From positions 1-49,236 of the forward strand of contig JACQDF010000064.1 of NCBI GenBank assembly GCA_016201205.1: a DNA stretch of 49,236 nt, written 5' to 3'. Shown here one piece after another: positions 17,310 through 26,053 of the stretch. This DNA comes from Acidobacteriota bacterium (lineage in GTDB: Bacteria > Acidobacteriota > Terriglobia > Bryobacterales > Bryobacteraceae). The notes under the pieces are model-generated. The model worked only from the letters and a program-made list of their open reading frames with translations, was not told the origin of the DNA and ran no database searches. How positions within the stretch are numbered: position 1 is the stretch's first letter; every line of letters begins with the position of its first letter. A program made the translations under genes and the position numbers.

Positions 17310-20300
17310 CTACCACAGCAGCTTCAAACTGAACTGAATCTGCCGCGGCGCATTCGCCTGCGAGCTGATCAGGCCGAAGCTCGACGACGTTACGCCTGTG
17401 GTCGGCGAGCCGAAGCGCGGTGTGTTGAACGCGTTCAGAAACTCGGCGCGGAACTGCATCCGCAGCCGCTCGCGCAACGCGAAATCCTTGAATACGGACA
17501 GATCCCAGTTGCGGATGCCGTCATTGCGGATATCGGCCACTCGAGGCGACATGTTGCCGAAAGTGAACGCCGCCGGCTGGCTGAACACGGACTTGTCGAA
17601 GTAGGCGCTCAGCCGTTCATGGACGGGGCCGCTGAGCTTGCCGCTTCGGCCGTTGTTGTTCGGCAGCGTGGTCGGATTGAACAGGCCTGCGGTGTTGTTG
17701 GCGGAGATGCCCAGCGGCGTCCCGGTCTGGAATGCCGTAATTCCGTTGAGCTGCCAGTTGCCAAACAGCAGATTCGCCACCGGCCGGAGGTTGCCGCCGT
17801 AACGCTTCCCGCGGCCGAAGGGCAATTCGTAGATGTAGCTGATGATGAAGCGGTGAGCGAGGTCGATATCGGCCAGCGACCGGCTGCTGCGCAGATCGTA
17901 GCTGTTCTGGTGGTTCATGCCGTTGTCGATGTTCTTCGACCACGTGTAGGAGCCCTCAAACTGCAAACCGTGCGAGAAGCGCTTGCTGATGGTGACTTGC
18001 AGGGAGTGGTAGCTGGAGGAAGAGCCGCTCGAGTACAGCGGAATGATGTCGGTGAACTGGGGATAGGGGCGCAAGAGCTGGCCCCGCGCTACCCGGGGCC
18101 CCACCAGTACGCCGTTATTGACGATGTTGTAGAAGGGATTGTCGACCAGGTCATTCAAGCGCGGCCCCAGAGCCAGCGCCGAGGCCGGCAGTTGATTCAG
18201 GCTCAGGCCGCTCTCGCCGGCGCGTGAAAGCTGAAGGCCGCGGGCTCCGACGTAAGCCGTCTCGAGCAGAATCGTGCCCGGCAATTCGCGCTGCACGGTG
18301 AAGTTCCACTGCATGGCCCACGGCGTCAGCGTGTCCTGCAAAACGGCCTGCAAGTTCGCGCCCGCCTGCGTCAGCAGACCCTCGGCTGCACCGGGCGGCT
18401 GGCGAAATCCCTGCGGATACGGATTGCGGAACAGGTTGTACGGCGTGATGCCGTCGAGCGAGGTCACCCAGGGATACTCTACGCGGAAGCCGAACGGCCC
18501 TACCGTGCCTTGGGCGGCCTGGTTGGAAGGACCGAAGATATGCCCATACGCAGTGCGGATCACCGTTTTCCGGGTGGCCTGCCAGGCAAGGCCCACTCGA
18601 GGCGCCCAGTTGTTCCGGTCGATGCGGTACTGCGTGCGCGGATTGCCGTCGACACCGACAAAACGCACGCCGCCGCTGAGGTTGGGGAAGCCGGGCACTT
18701 TGCCGGCCAGCGGGCTGGGTGCGAACGGATCGAACCAGTTCATCCGGTTGTAGCGATCCGTGCGCGGCGTATCGACGTCATAGCGCAGGCCGAGATTCAG
18801 CGTCAGCCTGGGCGTCAGACGCCAGTCGTCCTGGAAGTAGCCCGCCAGATAGAAGCTCTGCGAAGCCACGTTTTTCCAACCCTGGATCAGGACGTTGCCC
18901 GGCGCTCCGGCGCCGAACAGGAAGCTCGCGAAGCCGTAGCCGGCGTTGGCGCTCGCCTGGCTCGGATTCGGCCCTTGTGTAAAGCCGGCGTTAAAGCCGA
19001 AGGAGCCCGCGTTGCGGGCTTCCCACACGTTGACGCGAATGAGGCGGCCCTCAAAGCCCGCCTTCAGCGTGTGTTTGCCGCTGGTGCGAGTCACGTTCGC
19101 CAGCCCGGTGTAGCTCATGAATGCGTTCCAGCGGTGATCGCTGCCGCCCAGGCCCACCTGGCCGCCCACACCGACCGCGGGAAACATCTGCCGGTCCACC
19201 ACCGCATCGACGTCTTTTGGCAGCCCAAGGCTCGAGGGCAGAAATCCAAGCCCCTGGTTGTCGAAAACAAACAGCGTGCGGGCAAACCCCAGCCTGACGG
19301 AAAGGATGGTGTTGTTGGACAGCGTGTTGGTGTAGTCGGCAACGGCGCCGCGCACGCGATTCTCCTGGTTGACGCGTCCTTCGGCGATGGCGATCTCGCT
19401 CGGGAAGGTGATTGGCGGGGCGTCGAGCGTCTTTCGATGGGAGTAGCGGGCGAAGAACTTCTGCCGGTCCGTGATGTTGTGGTCGATGCGGACGTCGAAC
19501 TGGTCGATGTCGATGCCGCGCGAGCCGCTCTGGGAGTAGTTGTTGGTTTCCGTGCCCGGGTCGCCGGGGGTGTTGGACAGCGGATAGTATTTCATGGTGT
19601 TCACGGCGACGGAGTCGAAACGGCTTGCGGGCACGGCATTGCCCGGGAGCGGGTCGCGGATAAAGGCGCTGCCGCTGGCGCGGGTGGTGAACGGATCGAA
19701 GATCTGGATCAGACGCCCGTTGTTGGCAAGCGTGCGGCTGAAATCGCCCTGCCGTTGCAGTCGGGTGGGCACGGTGAAGGTGCGGTTGGAAAAGCTGCGC
19801 TCCCTCAGCCCTTCGTAGGACAGCATGTAGAACGTCTTGTCCTTGCGGATGGGGCCGTTGAGCGTGCCGCCGAACTGGCTTCGCTGGAAGCTGGCGAGCG
19901 CGGCGCCTCGCCGATTGTCGAAGAAATTGTTGGCGTCGAGCACCGAGTTCCGCAGAAACTCGTAGGCGCTTCCGTGCAGCGTGTTGGCGCCCGACTTGAA
20001 GACGACGTTCAGCACGCTGCCGAGGCTGCGGCCGAACTCGGCCGAGTAGTTCGAGCCCTGCACCTTGAACTCGGCGATTGCGTCTACAGACGGGAACACG
20101 GAGATGCCCGTGAAGCCGTTCACCGTCGGAAAGCTGGCGGTGACGCCGTCGATGATCGTGTCCATCATGGTGGCGCGGGCGCCGTTCACCGAATAGCTCA
20201 TGCTGTTGTAGTTGTTGCCGATGCTGCCGGCGACGCCCGGCGTCAGGAAGATCAGCGAGTAAACGTTGCGCGTGTTCAGCGGCAGGTCGATGATGCGGCG

Positions 20301-20699
20301 GTTATCGACCACTTTGCCGAGGCTCGAAGTGGTCGTCTCGAGCACCGGCGCTTCGCCGGTGACGACGATGGATTCGGTCACTTCGCCCACGGTGAGCGAC
20401 AGATCCACCTGCGCCTGCTGCTGCACGTTCAGCACGACGCCTTCGCGCACGGACTTGCGGAAGCCGGCTGCCGTGGCCTCGACGCGGTACTTGCCAGGCG
20501 GCAGAGACGGCGCGACGTAATAGCCGTTTTCGTCGCTGCGGATCTCGGCGCGGGCGTTGGTGGCTTCGTTGATGAGCGTAACCGAGGCCTGCGGCACCGC
20601 GGCGCCGGAGGAATCCTTGATCGTGCCGAGAATCCGGCCGGTAAACGTCTGCGACCAGAGGGACACAGCCAATGTGAGAGAGCACAAAGCGAGTTTCAT
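17310..20699 (-). CDS. Oar-like TonB-dependent outer-membrane receptor
   Basis: The 1129-residue protein has a signal peptide ([17 protein letters not shown]), then a carboxypeptidase-regulatory-like beta-sandwich (about 18-105: [18 protein letters not shown]...[22 protein letters not shown]). A plug domain begins near [14 protein letters not shown], and a long beta-barrel ends in the aromatic FSLKLLW. This layout is characteristic of the greatly expanded receptor family in Acidobacteria. It probably imports a large substrate or acts in surface adhesion; the ligand is unknown. It converges on the peptidase fusion with only 3 bases between stops, and lies upstream of no SusD-like gene. It would be energised by a TonB system not seen in the window. 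Confidence 0.9.
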   Translation of the reverse strand: MKLALCSLTLAVSLWSQTFTGRILGTIKDSSGAAVPQASVTLINEATNARAEIRSDENGYYVAPSLPPGKYRVEATAAGFRKSVREGVVLNVQQQAQVDLSLTVGEVTESIVVTGEAPVLETTTSSLGKVVDNRRIIDLPLNTRNVYSLIFLTPGVAGSIGNNYNSMSYSVNGARATMMDTIIDGVTASFPTVNGFTGISVFPSVDAIAEFKVQGSNYSAEFGRSLGSVLNVVFKSGANTLHGSAYEFLRNSVLDANNFFDNRRGAALASFQRSQFGGTLNGPIRKDKTFYMLSYEGLRERSFSNRTFTVPTRLQRQGDFSRTLANNGRLIQIFDPFTTRASGSAFIRDPLPGNAVPASRFDSVAVNTMKYYPLSNTPGDPGTETNNYSQSGSRGIDIDQFDVRIDHNITDRQKFFARYSHRKTLDAPPITFPSEIAIAEGRVNQENRVRGAVADYTNTLSNNTILSVRLGFARTLFVFDNQGLGFLPSSLGLPKDVDAVVDRQMFPAVGVGGQVGLGGSDHRWNAFMSYTGLANVTRTSGKHTLKAGFEGRLIRVNVWEARNAGSFGFNAGFTQGPNPSQASANAGYGFASFLFGAGAPGNVLIQGWKNVASQSFYLAGYFQDDWRLTPRLTLNLGLRYDVDTPRTDRYNRMNWFDPFAPSPLAGKVPGFPNLSGGVRFVGVDGNPRTQYRIDRNNWAPRVGLAWQATRKTVIRTAYGHIFGPSNQAAQGTVGPFGFRVEYPWVTSLDGITPYNLFRNPYPQGFRQPPGAAEGLLTQAGANLQAVLQDTLTPWAMQWNFTVQRELPGTILLETAYVGARGLQLSRAGESGLSLNQLPASALALGPRLNDLVDNPFYNIVNNGVLVGPRVARGQLLRPYPQFTDIIPLYSSGSSSSYHSLQVTISKRFSHGLQFEGSYTWSKNIDNGMNHQNSYDLRSSRSLADIDLAHRFIISYIYELPFGRGKRYGGNLRPVANLLFGNWQLNGITAFQTGTPLGISANNTAGLFNPTTLPNNNGRSGKLSGPVHERLSAYFDKSVFSQPAAFTFGNMSPRVADIRNDGIRNWDLSVFKDFALRERLRMQFRAEFLNAFNTPRFGSPTTGVTSSSFGLISSQANAPRQIQFSLKLLW

Positions 20700-20760
20700 A
20701 CTCGCATTGTATTCTCAGTGGCCGCCGAATGGTTATACGCCGGTAGTGTTCTCCGCTGCT

Positions 20761-21681
20761 CTAGCGCTTCTTCTTCTGCGGCGGCGTCGGGCTCGGGACC
20801 GGCAGGCCCATCGCCCTGCGCATACTCCTCGCCTTGGTGGCCACGTCGGCAGTCGGGTAGTTCTTGATCACTTCGCCGAACACCTGGCCCGCCAGGTTCT
20901 TGCGATCGCTGCGAAACAGCGCCATGCCCTTCATGAAAAGCGCATCGGGAGTCTTGTTGTTTTCCGGGTACTTCTCGAGCACCTCATCGAAGGCGTGGAT
21001 GGCGCCATCGTAATTCTGCATGTTGTAGTGGATGTCGCCGATGTAGAACAGGGCGTTCGGGGCAAGCTCGGTGGTCGGAAAGAACTTCAGATAATCCTGG
21101 AACTGATTCATCGCCAGCTCGAGGTTTCCACCCTGCCTGTCTTTCATGGCGCCGTCATAAAGCTGCTGTGCGGTAACACCCGGAGGAGGACCACCGGCGG
21201 CCTGGCCGGCCGGCGAGGGCGGCGGCTGGGGGGGCGCCTGAATGGTCTTCACTGCGTTGGCAATATCGGTCAACTGCGTTTGCAGCTTCGTCATCCGGGC
21301 GGTCAAATCTCTTACCGATTCGTTGAGGGCGGCGAAATCCCTGCCCAGTTCTTCGATTTTCGTGCTCACGCCGGCGACGGGCGCGGCCACCAGGTTCTGC
21401 TGTTCTTTGAGGCTGTCCTTGATCTGGCGGTCGAGAAGAGCCACGCTGGTGTTGGCGCGCCTGACTTCATCGAGCGCCTCCTTCAACAGCGCCGTCGCTA
21501 CGGCAATCTTCTCGCTTTGTGCACTGTTGCCCTTGATCATCTCATCGCGAAGCTGGCCGAGGTCCCGCGACAATTCCTTGATGAGGTCGTTGGTTTTTTG
21601 CGCCGCCAGCGGCGTCGAGGCCAGCGCCAGCGCCAGCGCGCCGCGGATGAGGCCCGCTGTGCGCAGTCGAATGGATCCCAT
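20761..21681 (-). CDS. cpoB: Tol-Pal system protein CpoB (YbgF)
   Basis: The 306-residue periplasmic protein begins with a signal peptide (GSIRLRTAGLIRGALALALASTPLAAQ). A coiled-coil region (about 30-140) is followed by a Pro/Gly-rich linker and a C-terminal TPR domain (about 190-300) with the CpoB pattern YDGAMKDRQGGNLELAMNQF. CpoB links the Tol-Pal complex to PBP1B and septal peptidoglycan synthesis in E. coli. Here it is the last gene of the tol operon, as in proteobacteria. ATG 21681 is chosen because the signal peptide starts there; the frame is open to 21744. Confidence 0.88.
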   Translation of the reverse strand: MGSIRLRTAGLIRGALALALASTPLAAQKTNDLIKELSRDLGQLRDEMIKGNSAQSEKIAVATALLKEALDEVRRANTSVALLDRQIKDSLKEQQNLVAAPVAGVSTKIEELGRDFAALNESVRDLTARMTKLQTQLTDIANAVKTIQAPPQPPPSPAGQAAGGPPPGVTAQQLYDGAMKDRQGGNLELAMNQFQDYLKFFPTTELAPNALFYIGDIHYNMQNYDGAIHAFDEVLEKYPENNKTPDALFMKGMALFRSDRKNLAGQVFGEVIKNYPTADVATKARSMRRAMGLPVPSPTPPQKKKR

Positions 21682-21747
21682 TCTCCCCCCTAAGGGAAAG
21701 GGACCGAAGCGGCGGACTCCACTCCGGTCCCCGTTCCTACCCACAAA

Positions 21748-22533
21748 CTACTGACCCACGAAGTGTCCGCGGCGGTTCTTCTGCCAGCAATCTTCGCTGG
21801 ATTCGGTGCATTGCGGCCGCTCCTTGCCGTAGCTGACCGTCCGCAGCCGGTCGGCTGGAACGCCCAACTGGACAAGGAAATCGCGCGCCGTGGTCGATCG
21901 GCGGTCCCCCAGTCCAAGGTTGTATTCAGCCGAGCCGCGCTCGTCGCAATGTCCCTCGATGGTGACGACGCCCGACGAGAAATCGCGGAAGATGGTCCTC
22001 AGCGCGTCGGCGTCTCGCGTCAGGGTCGCCCGCGCATCCTCGCGGATGTCGCTCTTGTCGAAGTCAAAGAAAGCGTCCTGCAATTCGCGCGCAACCCGTT
22101 CGCTGAATCCAACCCTCGGAGCGATGGGCTTCGGCGGCGGCGGTGGTGGTGGCGGTTCGGTCACCCGCAGAGTCACCGATTGCGTCGCCTCACCGCCCGC
22201 GCCGGTCACCCGCAGCGTGTACGTCGTTGTGCTCGGCGGCGACACTTGCCGGTTGCCCGAAGCCTGGACGTTGCCGATCCCTGGCTGGATCGTGCCCGCC
22301 GTGGCGTTCTGGGACGACCAGCGGAGCGTCGCTGATTGGCCGCGCTCGATGGTTGACGGCTCGACGGTGAAGCTGCTGATCACTGGCCTGGCCGCCGGCG
22401 GCGGTGGCGGTGGCGCCTCCGGGCCCTTGGGCGCCGGCGGCGGCGGCGGCGCGGGTCCCTTCTTCTTGCAGCTTTCCGCGAAAAACATCAGAGAAATGCT
22501 GAGTAGTACTGCACCGATCTGTCGCTTGCTCAT
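21748..22533 (-). CDS. pal: Pal-type peptidoglycan-associated lipoprotein with Ig-like insert
   Basis: The 261-residue protein has a signal peptide ending in a lipobox-like FAESC (Cys22; the Glu at -2 is unusual). A long Pro-rich linker follows, then an immunoglobulin-like beta domain (about 50-125: PVISSFTVEPSTIERGQSATLRW), a second Pro run, and a C-terminal OmpA-like domain binding peptidoglycan (VTIEGHCDERGSAEYN, RRSTTARDFL). It is clearly longer than the roughly 170-residue proteobacterial Pal because of the Ig-like module. In the Tol-Pal complex it tethers the outer membrane to the cell wall and cycles with TolB. It follows tolB by 79 bases. Confidence 0.9.
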   Translation of the reverse strand: MSKRQIGAVLLSISLMFFAESCKKKGPAPPPPPAPKGPEAPPPPPPAARPVISSFTVEPSTIERGQSATLRWSSQNATAGTIQPGIGNVQASGNRQVSPPSTTTYTLRVTGAGGEATQSVTLRVTEPPPPPPPPKPIAPRVGFSERVARELQDAFFDFDKSDIREDARATLTRDADALRTIFRDFSSGVVTIEGHCDERGSAEYNLGLGDRRSTTARDFLVQLGVPADRLRTVSYGKERPQCTESSEDCWQKNRRGHFVGQ

Positions 22534-22612
22534 CCTGTCCTTGCCTCCTGATTCCCCGGCCAGCCGCCGGGATGCTGCTCTCCAAATTGCGTTACGCCCC
22601 GCCAGGGGCCTG

Positions 22613-23953
22613 TTACCTGCTCCAAACGGGCATCTCGTTACGGCCGGCGCTGGTCAACTGCCGGACCTCGGTCCCATCGGCAAGCATAGTATATATTTGC
22701 ATCGTTCCGTTCCGGTTGGAAGCGAAAACGATGTGCCGTCCGTCCGGCGCCCACGACGGGTTCTCGTTGCGACCGCGTCCGTGGGTGAGCTGGACAAAAT
22801 CCATGGTGGTTACGTCCATGATGAACACATTCCAGTTTCCGGGCTCGTAGCCACGAGTCCATGAGAATGCAATGTGCTTTCCATCAGGATGCCACGACGG
22901 GTTGCTGGCCTGCCCTTCCCCGGGGGTGAGCCGAGTCACGTCCGCGCCATCCAGACTCATTTTATATATTTGAGGGGGTCCGCTGCGACCCGAAACCAGC
23001 ACCACGTCCGCTCCGGTCTTGGGATTGATCTTGGGCTCGACTTCGATGGCGCGGCTGTTGGAAAGCCGCTGTAGCCCGCTGCCGTCCGGGTTGGCCAGGT
23101 GCAGTTGCGCGAACCCGCCCACTTTGGACGCAAAAATCACCTTCGAGCCGTCCGGCGAAAAGCTGAGCGTCGCGTTCATTGAAGCCGCCGGATTCAGGAA
23201 CGGGAGCCGCCGCCCGGTCTCGGTCGAATGCACCAGAATCTGCGGGCCGTTCGGCGTGAACGTCGTAAAGGCGATCCGGCTGCCATCCGGGGAAACCGAC
23301 GGCATGGTGCACAGGTCCCTGTATTGCGCAAACTGCCGCTGGCCGGATCCATCGTAGTCCATCATCCAGATCTGTTTTTCTCCGGTTCGGCTGGAGACGA
23401 AGAAGATCTTCGTGCCCGCCAGGCCCGGCATGCCCATCAGCTTGAGGATGTCGGCGGCGAATTCCCGCGCCACCTTTCTGGCGCCATCGTCGTTCACATC
23501 GCCGAAATACAGCTTTCCGATCACCTGGGCGCTGGCAAGCGTCTGCTGCACGTTGTACAGCCAGCCGAACAGAACGAGCTGGTTGTTCTGAATCCCCGTA
23601 TAGCCAAAGGCCAGGTAATTGGCTGAGACCGGCGGCGAAGACCAGTCCGTCATCCAGTAGCCGTCACCGCTGCCCCGGCCGGCAGGCTTGAAATCCTGGG
23701 GCACTTGCGGGTTGAGGCGCGGAAGCAGGCTCCTGGAAACCACCTTGAACACGCCCGAGCCCTGGATCTCGTTGTACAGAGTGTCGTTGAACACCGCCAT
23801 GTGTTTCTGCGCATCGCCCGATCCGCGGAAATCCGGAATCGCGATTGCCGGCCGGTCGCCTTTCAGCAGCTCGACGATCAGGTCGCTGCGCTGTTGCGCG
23901 GCCAGCGGCCAGACGGTCGCGGCCAGCAAGCTCAAAAGGAACGTTTTCTTCAT
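22613..23953 (-). CDS. tolB: Tol-Pal system beta-propeller protein TolB
   Basis: The 446-residue periplasmic protein has a signal peptide (KKTFLLSLLAATVWPLAAQ). An N-terminal domain (about 25-165) is followed by a six-bladed WD40-like propeller built of PD40 repeats (MDYDGSGQRQF, VSPDGSRIAF, SFSPDGSKVIFAS, WHPDGKHIAFSW, WAPDGRHIVFASNR). TolB binds Pal and TolA-type proteins and helps outer-membrane constriction at division. The start overlaps the stop of the upstream TolA/TonB-like gene (ATGA, 23950-23953), supporting translational coupling. The frame is open to 24187, but that stretch belongs to the upstream gene in another frame. Confidence 0.95.
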   Translation of the reverse strand: MKKTFLLSLLAATVWPLAAQQRSDLIVELLKGDRPAIAIPDFRGSGDAQKHMAVFNDTLYNEIQGSGVFKVVSRSLLPRLNPQVPQDFKPAGRGSGDGYWMTDWSSPPVSANYLAFGYTGIQNNQLVLFGWLYNVQQTLASAQVIGKLYFGDVNDDGARKVAREFAADILKLMGMPGLAGTKIFFVSSRTGEKQIWMMDYDGSGQRQFAQYRDLCTMPSVSPDGSRIAFTTFTPNGPQILVHSTETGRRLPFLNPAASMNATLSFSPDGSKVIFASKVGGFAQLHLANPDGSGLQRLSNSRAIEVEPKINPKTGADVVLVSGRSGPPQIYKMSLDGADVTRLTPGEGQASNPSWHPDGKHIAFSWTRGYEPGNWNVFIMDVTTMDFVQLTHGRGRNENPSWAPDGRHIVFASNRNGTMQIYTMLADGTEVRQLTSAGRNEMPVWSR

Positions 23954-24729
23954 CGTTTGAATTGAAAGCGGAACTCCACGCTGGCTGCATTCCGCTCGAA
24001 GCCGTCCGGCAGGGGAGGCAGCGGGCTGGCTTCCTGGATCGCCCGCTGCGCCGAAAGATCGATCGCATAATTGCCGCTGCGCTGGAGCAGGCGGATGTTG
24101 CCCACCTGCCCGGTGCGCTGGATATCGAAAGTCACAATCACGATGGGCGCCGTCTCCAGCCGCGCGTCCAGATCCTGCGTGCGCCACTTCTCGGCCACGC
24201 GCTGCCGGATCAGGTCCGCGTACCAGCCAAAGCGCGTGCCGAACGGGTTGGTGACGCCGACTCCCACGCCGCCGGCGGACGTGGTGCCGAACATCGGAGT
24301 CGATACGCGCGCCCCGGTCGAGCTGTACACCTGGTTGGCGTCGTATTCTTTCCTGGGCTGATAGCGCTGCTGCGCAATCAGCGTTTTCTGCTTCTTGCCC
24401 GGTTTGCGGCTCTTGAGGATGGGGATGGCGCTTTCGTCTTCCGGCGCCGCTTTCGTCACTTTCGGTTTTGGCCGTTGTGGGGCCTGCGATTCTGTCTCAT
24501 TGGCAACCGGATTGGTCCGGCCGCGCGAAGGCAGCGGAATCTGGCTGACGGCCGTCACGGTCACCCCGGCGCCCAAGGCATTCGGGTCACCGAAGCGGTC
24601 GCGGGGGCGGTTGTAATACCAATCCCAGAGCAGCAGACCCCCGGTGATCGCCGCGTGAAAGGCAAGCGAAGCTGCCAGAAAGCCTGTGACCCGGTCCTGG
24701 TGCTCGAATGCGTCCGCGTAAGCCACCAT
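23950..24729 (-). CDS. TolA/TonB-like energy-transducing protein
   Basis: The 259-residue protein has a cytoplasmic N-terminus and one transmembrane helix (about 14-36, VTGFLAASLAFHAAITGGLLLW). A Pro/Lys-rich periplasmic linker leads to a C-terminal TonB-type domain (about 165-259: WYADLIRQRVAEKW, VTFDIQRTGQVGNIRLLQRSGN, PLPPLPDGF). Its position between tolR and tolB marks it as the TolA equivalent, spanning the periplasm and coupling TolQR proton energy to TolB-Pal. The C-terminal fold reads more like TonB than enterobacterial TolA, which is common outside Gammaproteobacteria. Confidence 0.88.
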   Translation of the reverse strand: MVAYADAFEHQDRVTGFLAASLAFHAAITGGLLLWDWYYNRPRDRFGDPNALGAGVTVTAVSQIPLPSRGRTNPVANETESQAPQRPKPKVTKAAPEDESAIPILKSRKPGKKQKTLIAQQRYQPRKEYDANQVYSSTGARVSTPMFGTTSAGGVGVGVTNPFGTRFGWYADLIRQRVAEKWRTQDLDARLETAPIVIVTFDIQRTGQVGNIRLLQRSGNYAIDLSAQRAIQEASPLPPLPDGFERNAASVEFRFQFKR

Positions 24730-24735
24730 AGTTTC

Positions 24736-25176
24736 TTATCGCGGCTTATCCGCGATGTCCTCCGGCTTGGTCACCATGCGCACTTCCAGCTTGGCCGAGC
24801 TGACAGCGCTGACCACTTGTGCCAGCACATCCCATGTGACGTTCTTGTCGGCCTTGACGTATACAGCTTTTGACTGGCCGCCGAAGCGCTTCCGCACTTC
24901 ATCGCCGATATTGTTGATATTGATCGGCTTGTCGTTCAGGTACAGGTTTCCTTTGGCGGTCATGGAAACGACGGGCAGCTCTTGCGCGCTGGTGCGCTCC
25001 TCGCGTACCTTCGGCACGTCGATCTCGAGGCCGAATTCCATCACTTGCGCCGTCAGCATGAAAATGATCAGCAGAACCAGCACGACGTCGACCAGCGGGA
25101 CGACGTTGATCTCCGACATCGTGCCGACGCCGCTCTGCCGGCGCCAGCTTCCGGTGGATCCCATCGAGAACGCCAT
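24736..25176 (-). CDS. tolR: TolR/ExbD-family biopolymer transporter
   Basis: The 146-residue protein has one N-terminal transmembrane helix (about 28-45). It carries the conserved proton-pathway aspartate D30 in INVVPLVDVVLVLLIIFML. The periplasmic ExbD/TolR domain includes LNDKPI and KADKNVTWDVLAQVV. It forms the inner-membrane proton channel with TolQ. It lies 6 bases before the TolA-like gene and 6 bases after tolQ on the minus strand, so it is in the operon. Confidence 0.93.
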   Translation of the reverse strand: MAFSMGSTGSWRRQSGVGTMSEINVVPLVDVVLVLLIIFMLTAQVMEFGLEIDVPKVREERTSAQELPVVSMTAKGNLYLNDKPININNIGDEVRKRFGGQSKAVYVKADKNVTWDVLAQVVSAVSSAKLEVRMVTKPEDIADKPR

Positions 25177-25182
25177 CGCGGT

Positions 25183-25920
25183 CTATCCCTCGCCGAACGC
25201 GCTTCTCTCTCGCCCTTGCAGGCGGGCCGGTTGTCCCACCATCGGTTCCTCGAAGGTGCGCTCGGCCAGATTCATGAACTCGAGCACAAATTCCTCCATG
25301 CGGACGCCGAGATGTCGAATCACGTGGCCGAAGTGGTTGTAGAAAATCGCCGCCGGGATCGCCGCCCCCAGACCCATCGCCGTCGCCACCAGCGCGTCGG
25401 CGATGCCAGGGCCGACCGCCCGCAGGCTGGCGGCTCCGGAAAAGCTGAGGGCATTGAACGCCTCGATAATGCCCCAGACGGTCCCGAACAGGCCGATAAA
25501 AGGACAGACGGTGGCGGTGGTGGCCAGCCAGTTCATGCGGTCTTCCAGCCGCGAGGCTTCCTGGCTGGCGCCAAGGTGCAGCATGCGCTCGACGGCTGTC
25601 TTGTTCTTCACACGCCCGAGCGTCTTCAACTGGCGCTCGATTTCCTCATAGCCAAAGCCGAAAACAGCGGCCAGCGGCGAGTCCCTGAACTGTTCGCCGG
25701 CCAGCGCCAGCGCGTCCAGGCCGGTCGCCTTCCGGAAGGCCCGCAGGAAGCTCGAGTTCGCAGCGCGGGCCTTTCTGAGCGAGTTCCACTTGGCGAACAC
25801 AACGCCCCAGCTCAGCACCGAGAAGACCAGCAGGGAAATCAGGACAGCCAGTGGGATCGGCTTCTCCGTGTTAATCAGCTCCCAAATGCGGATCTGGAGA
25901 AGCGCCGGCGTGAGCAGCAA
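25183..25920 (-). CDS. tolQ: TolQ/ExbB/MotA-family proton channel protein
   Basis: The 245-residue protein has three transmembrane helices (about 22-42, 133-155 and 168-190). The MotA/TolQ/ExbB signature is seen in LATTATVCPFIGLFGTVWGIIEAF and GIADALVATAMGLGAAIPA. The start is TTG at 25918-25920, preceded by AGGAG at 25929-25933 with an 8-base spacer. It is the first gene of the operon tolQ-tolR-tolA-tolB-pal-cpoB. A TATCAT -10-like element (minus strand, 25950-25955) lies upstream, with no clear -35. Its protons drive the conformational cycle that reaches TolB-Pal. Confidence 0.93.
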   Translation of the reverse strand: MLLTPALLQIRIWELINTEKPIPLAVLISLLVFSVLSWGVVFAKWNSLRKARAANSSFLRAFRKATGLDALALAGEQFRDSPLAAVFGFGYEEIERQLKTLGRVKNKTAVERMLHLGASQEASRLEDRMNWLATTATVCPFIGLFGTVWGIIEAFNALSFSGAASLRAVGPGIADALVATAMGLGAAIPAAIFYNHFGHVIRHLGVRMEEFVLEFMNLAERTFEEPMVGQPARLQGRERSAFGEG

Positions 25921-26053
25921 AAAAACGGCTCCTTTCTATGCTGCCTTCTATGATAGCCGATGGAGCGCGGGCGAGCGGCAGATAAAACAATAATTACATA
26001 AAATGTTTCACCTCGCCCGCACCGCACCGGACCGCGCTATCATGGCCGTCAAA

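Noticed and set aside
18510-20867. 785-residue open frame on the plus strand opposite the TonB-dependent receptor
   Set aside because: It is a GC-driven antisense shadow: composition is Arg/Gly/Val/Asp-rich without domain motifs, while the minus strand shows a complete receptor with signal peptide, plug and barrel.
22140-22450. GC-rich triplet repeats resembling a tandem-repeat array
   Set aside because: They encode the proline-rich linkers of Pal in frame, so they are ordinary coding low complexity.
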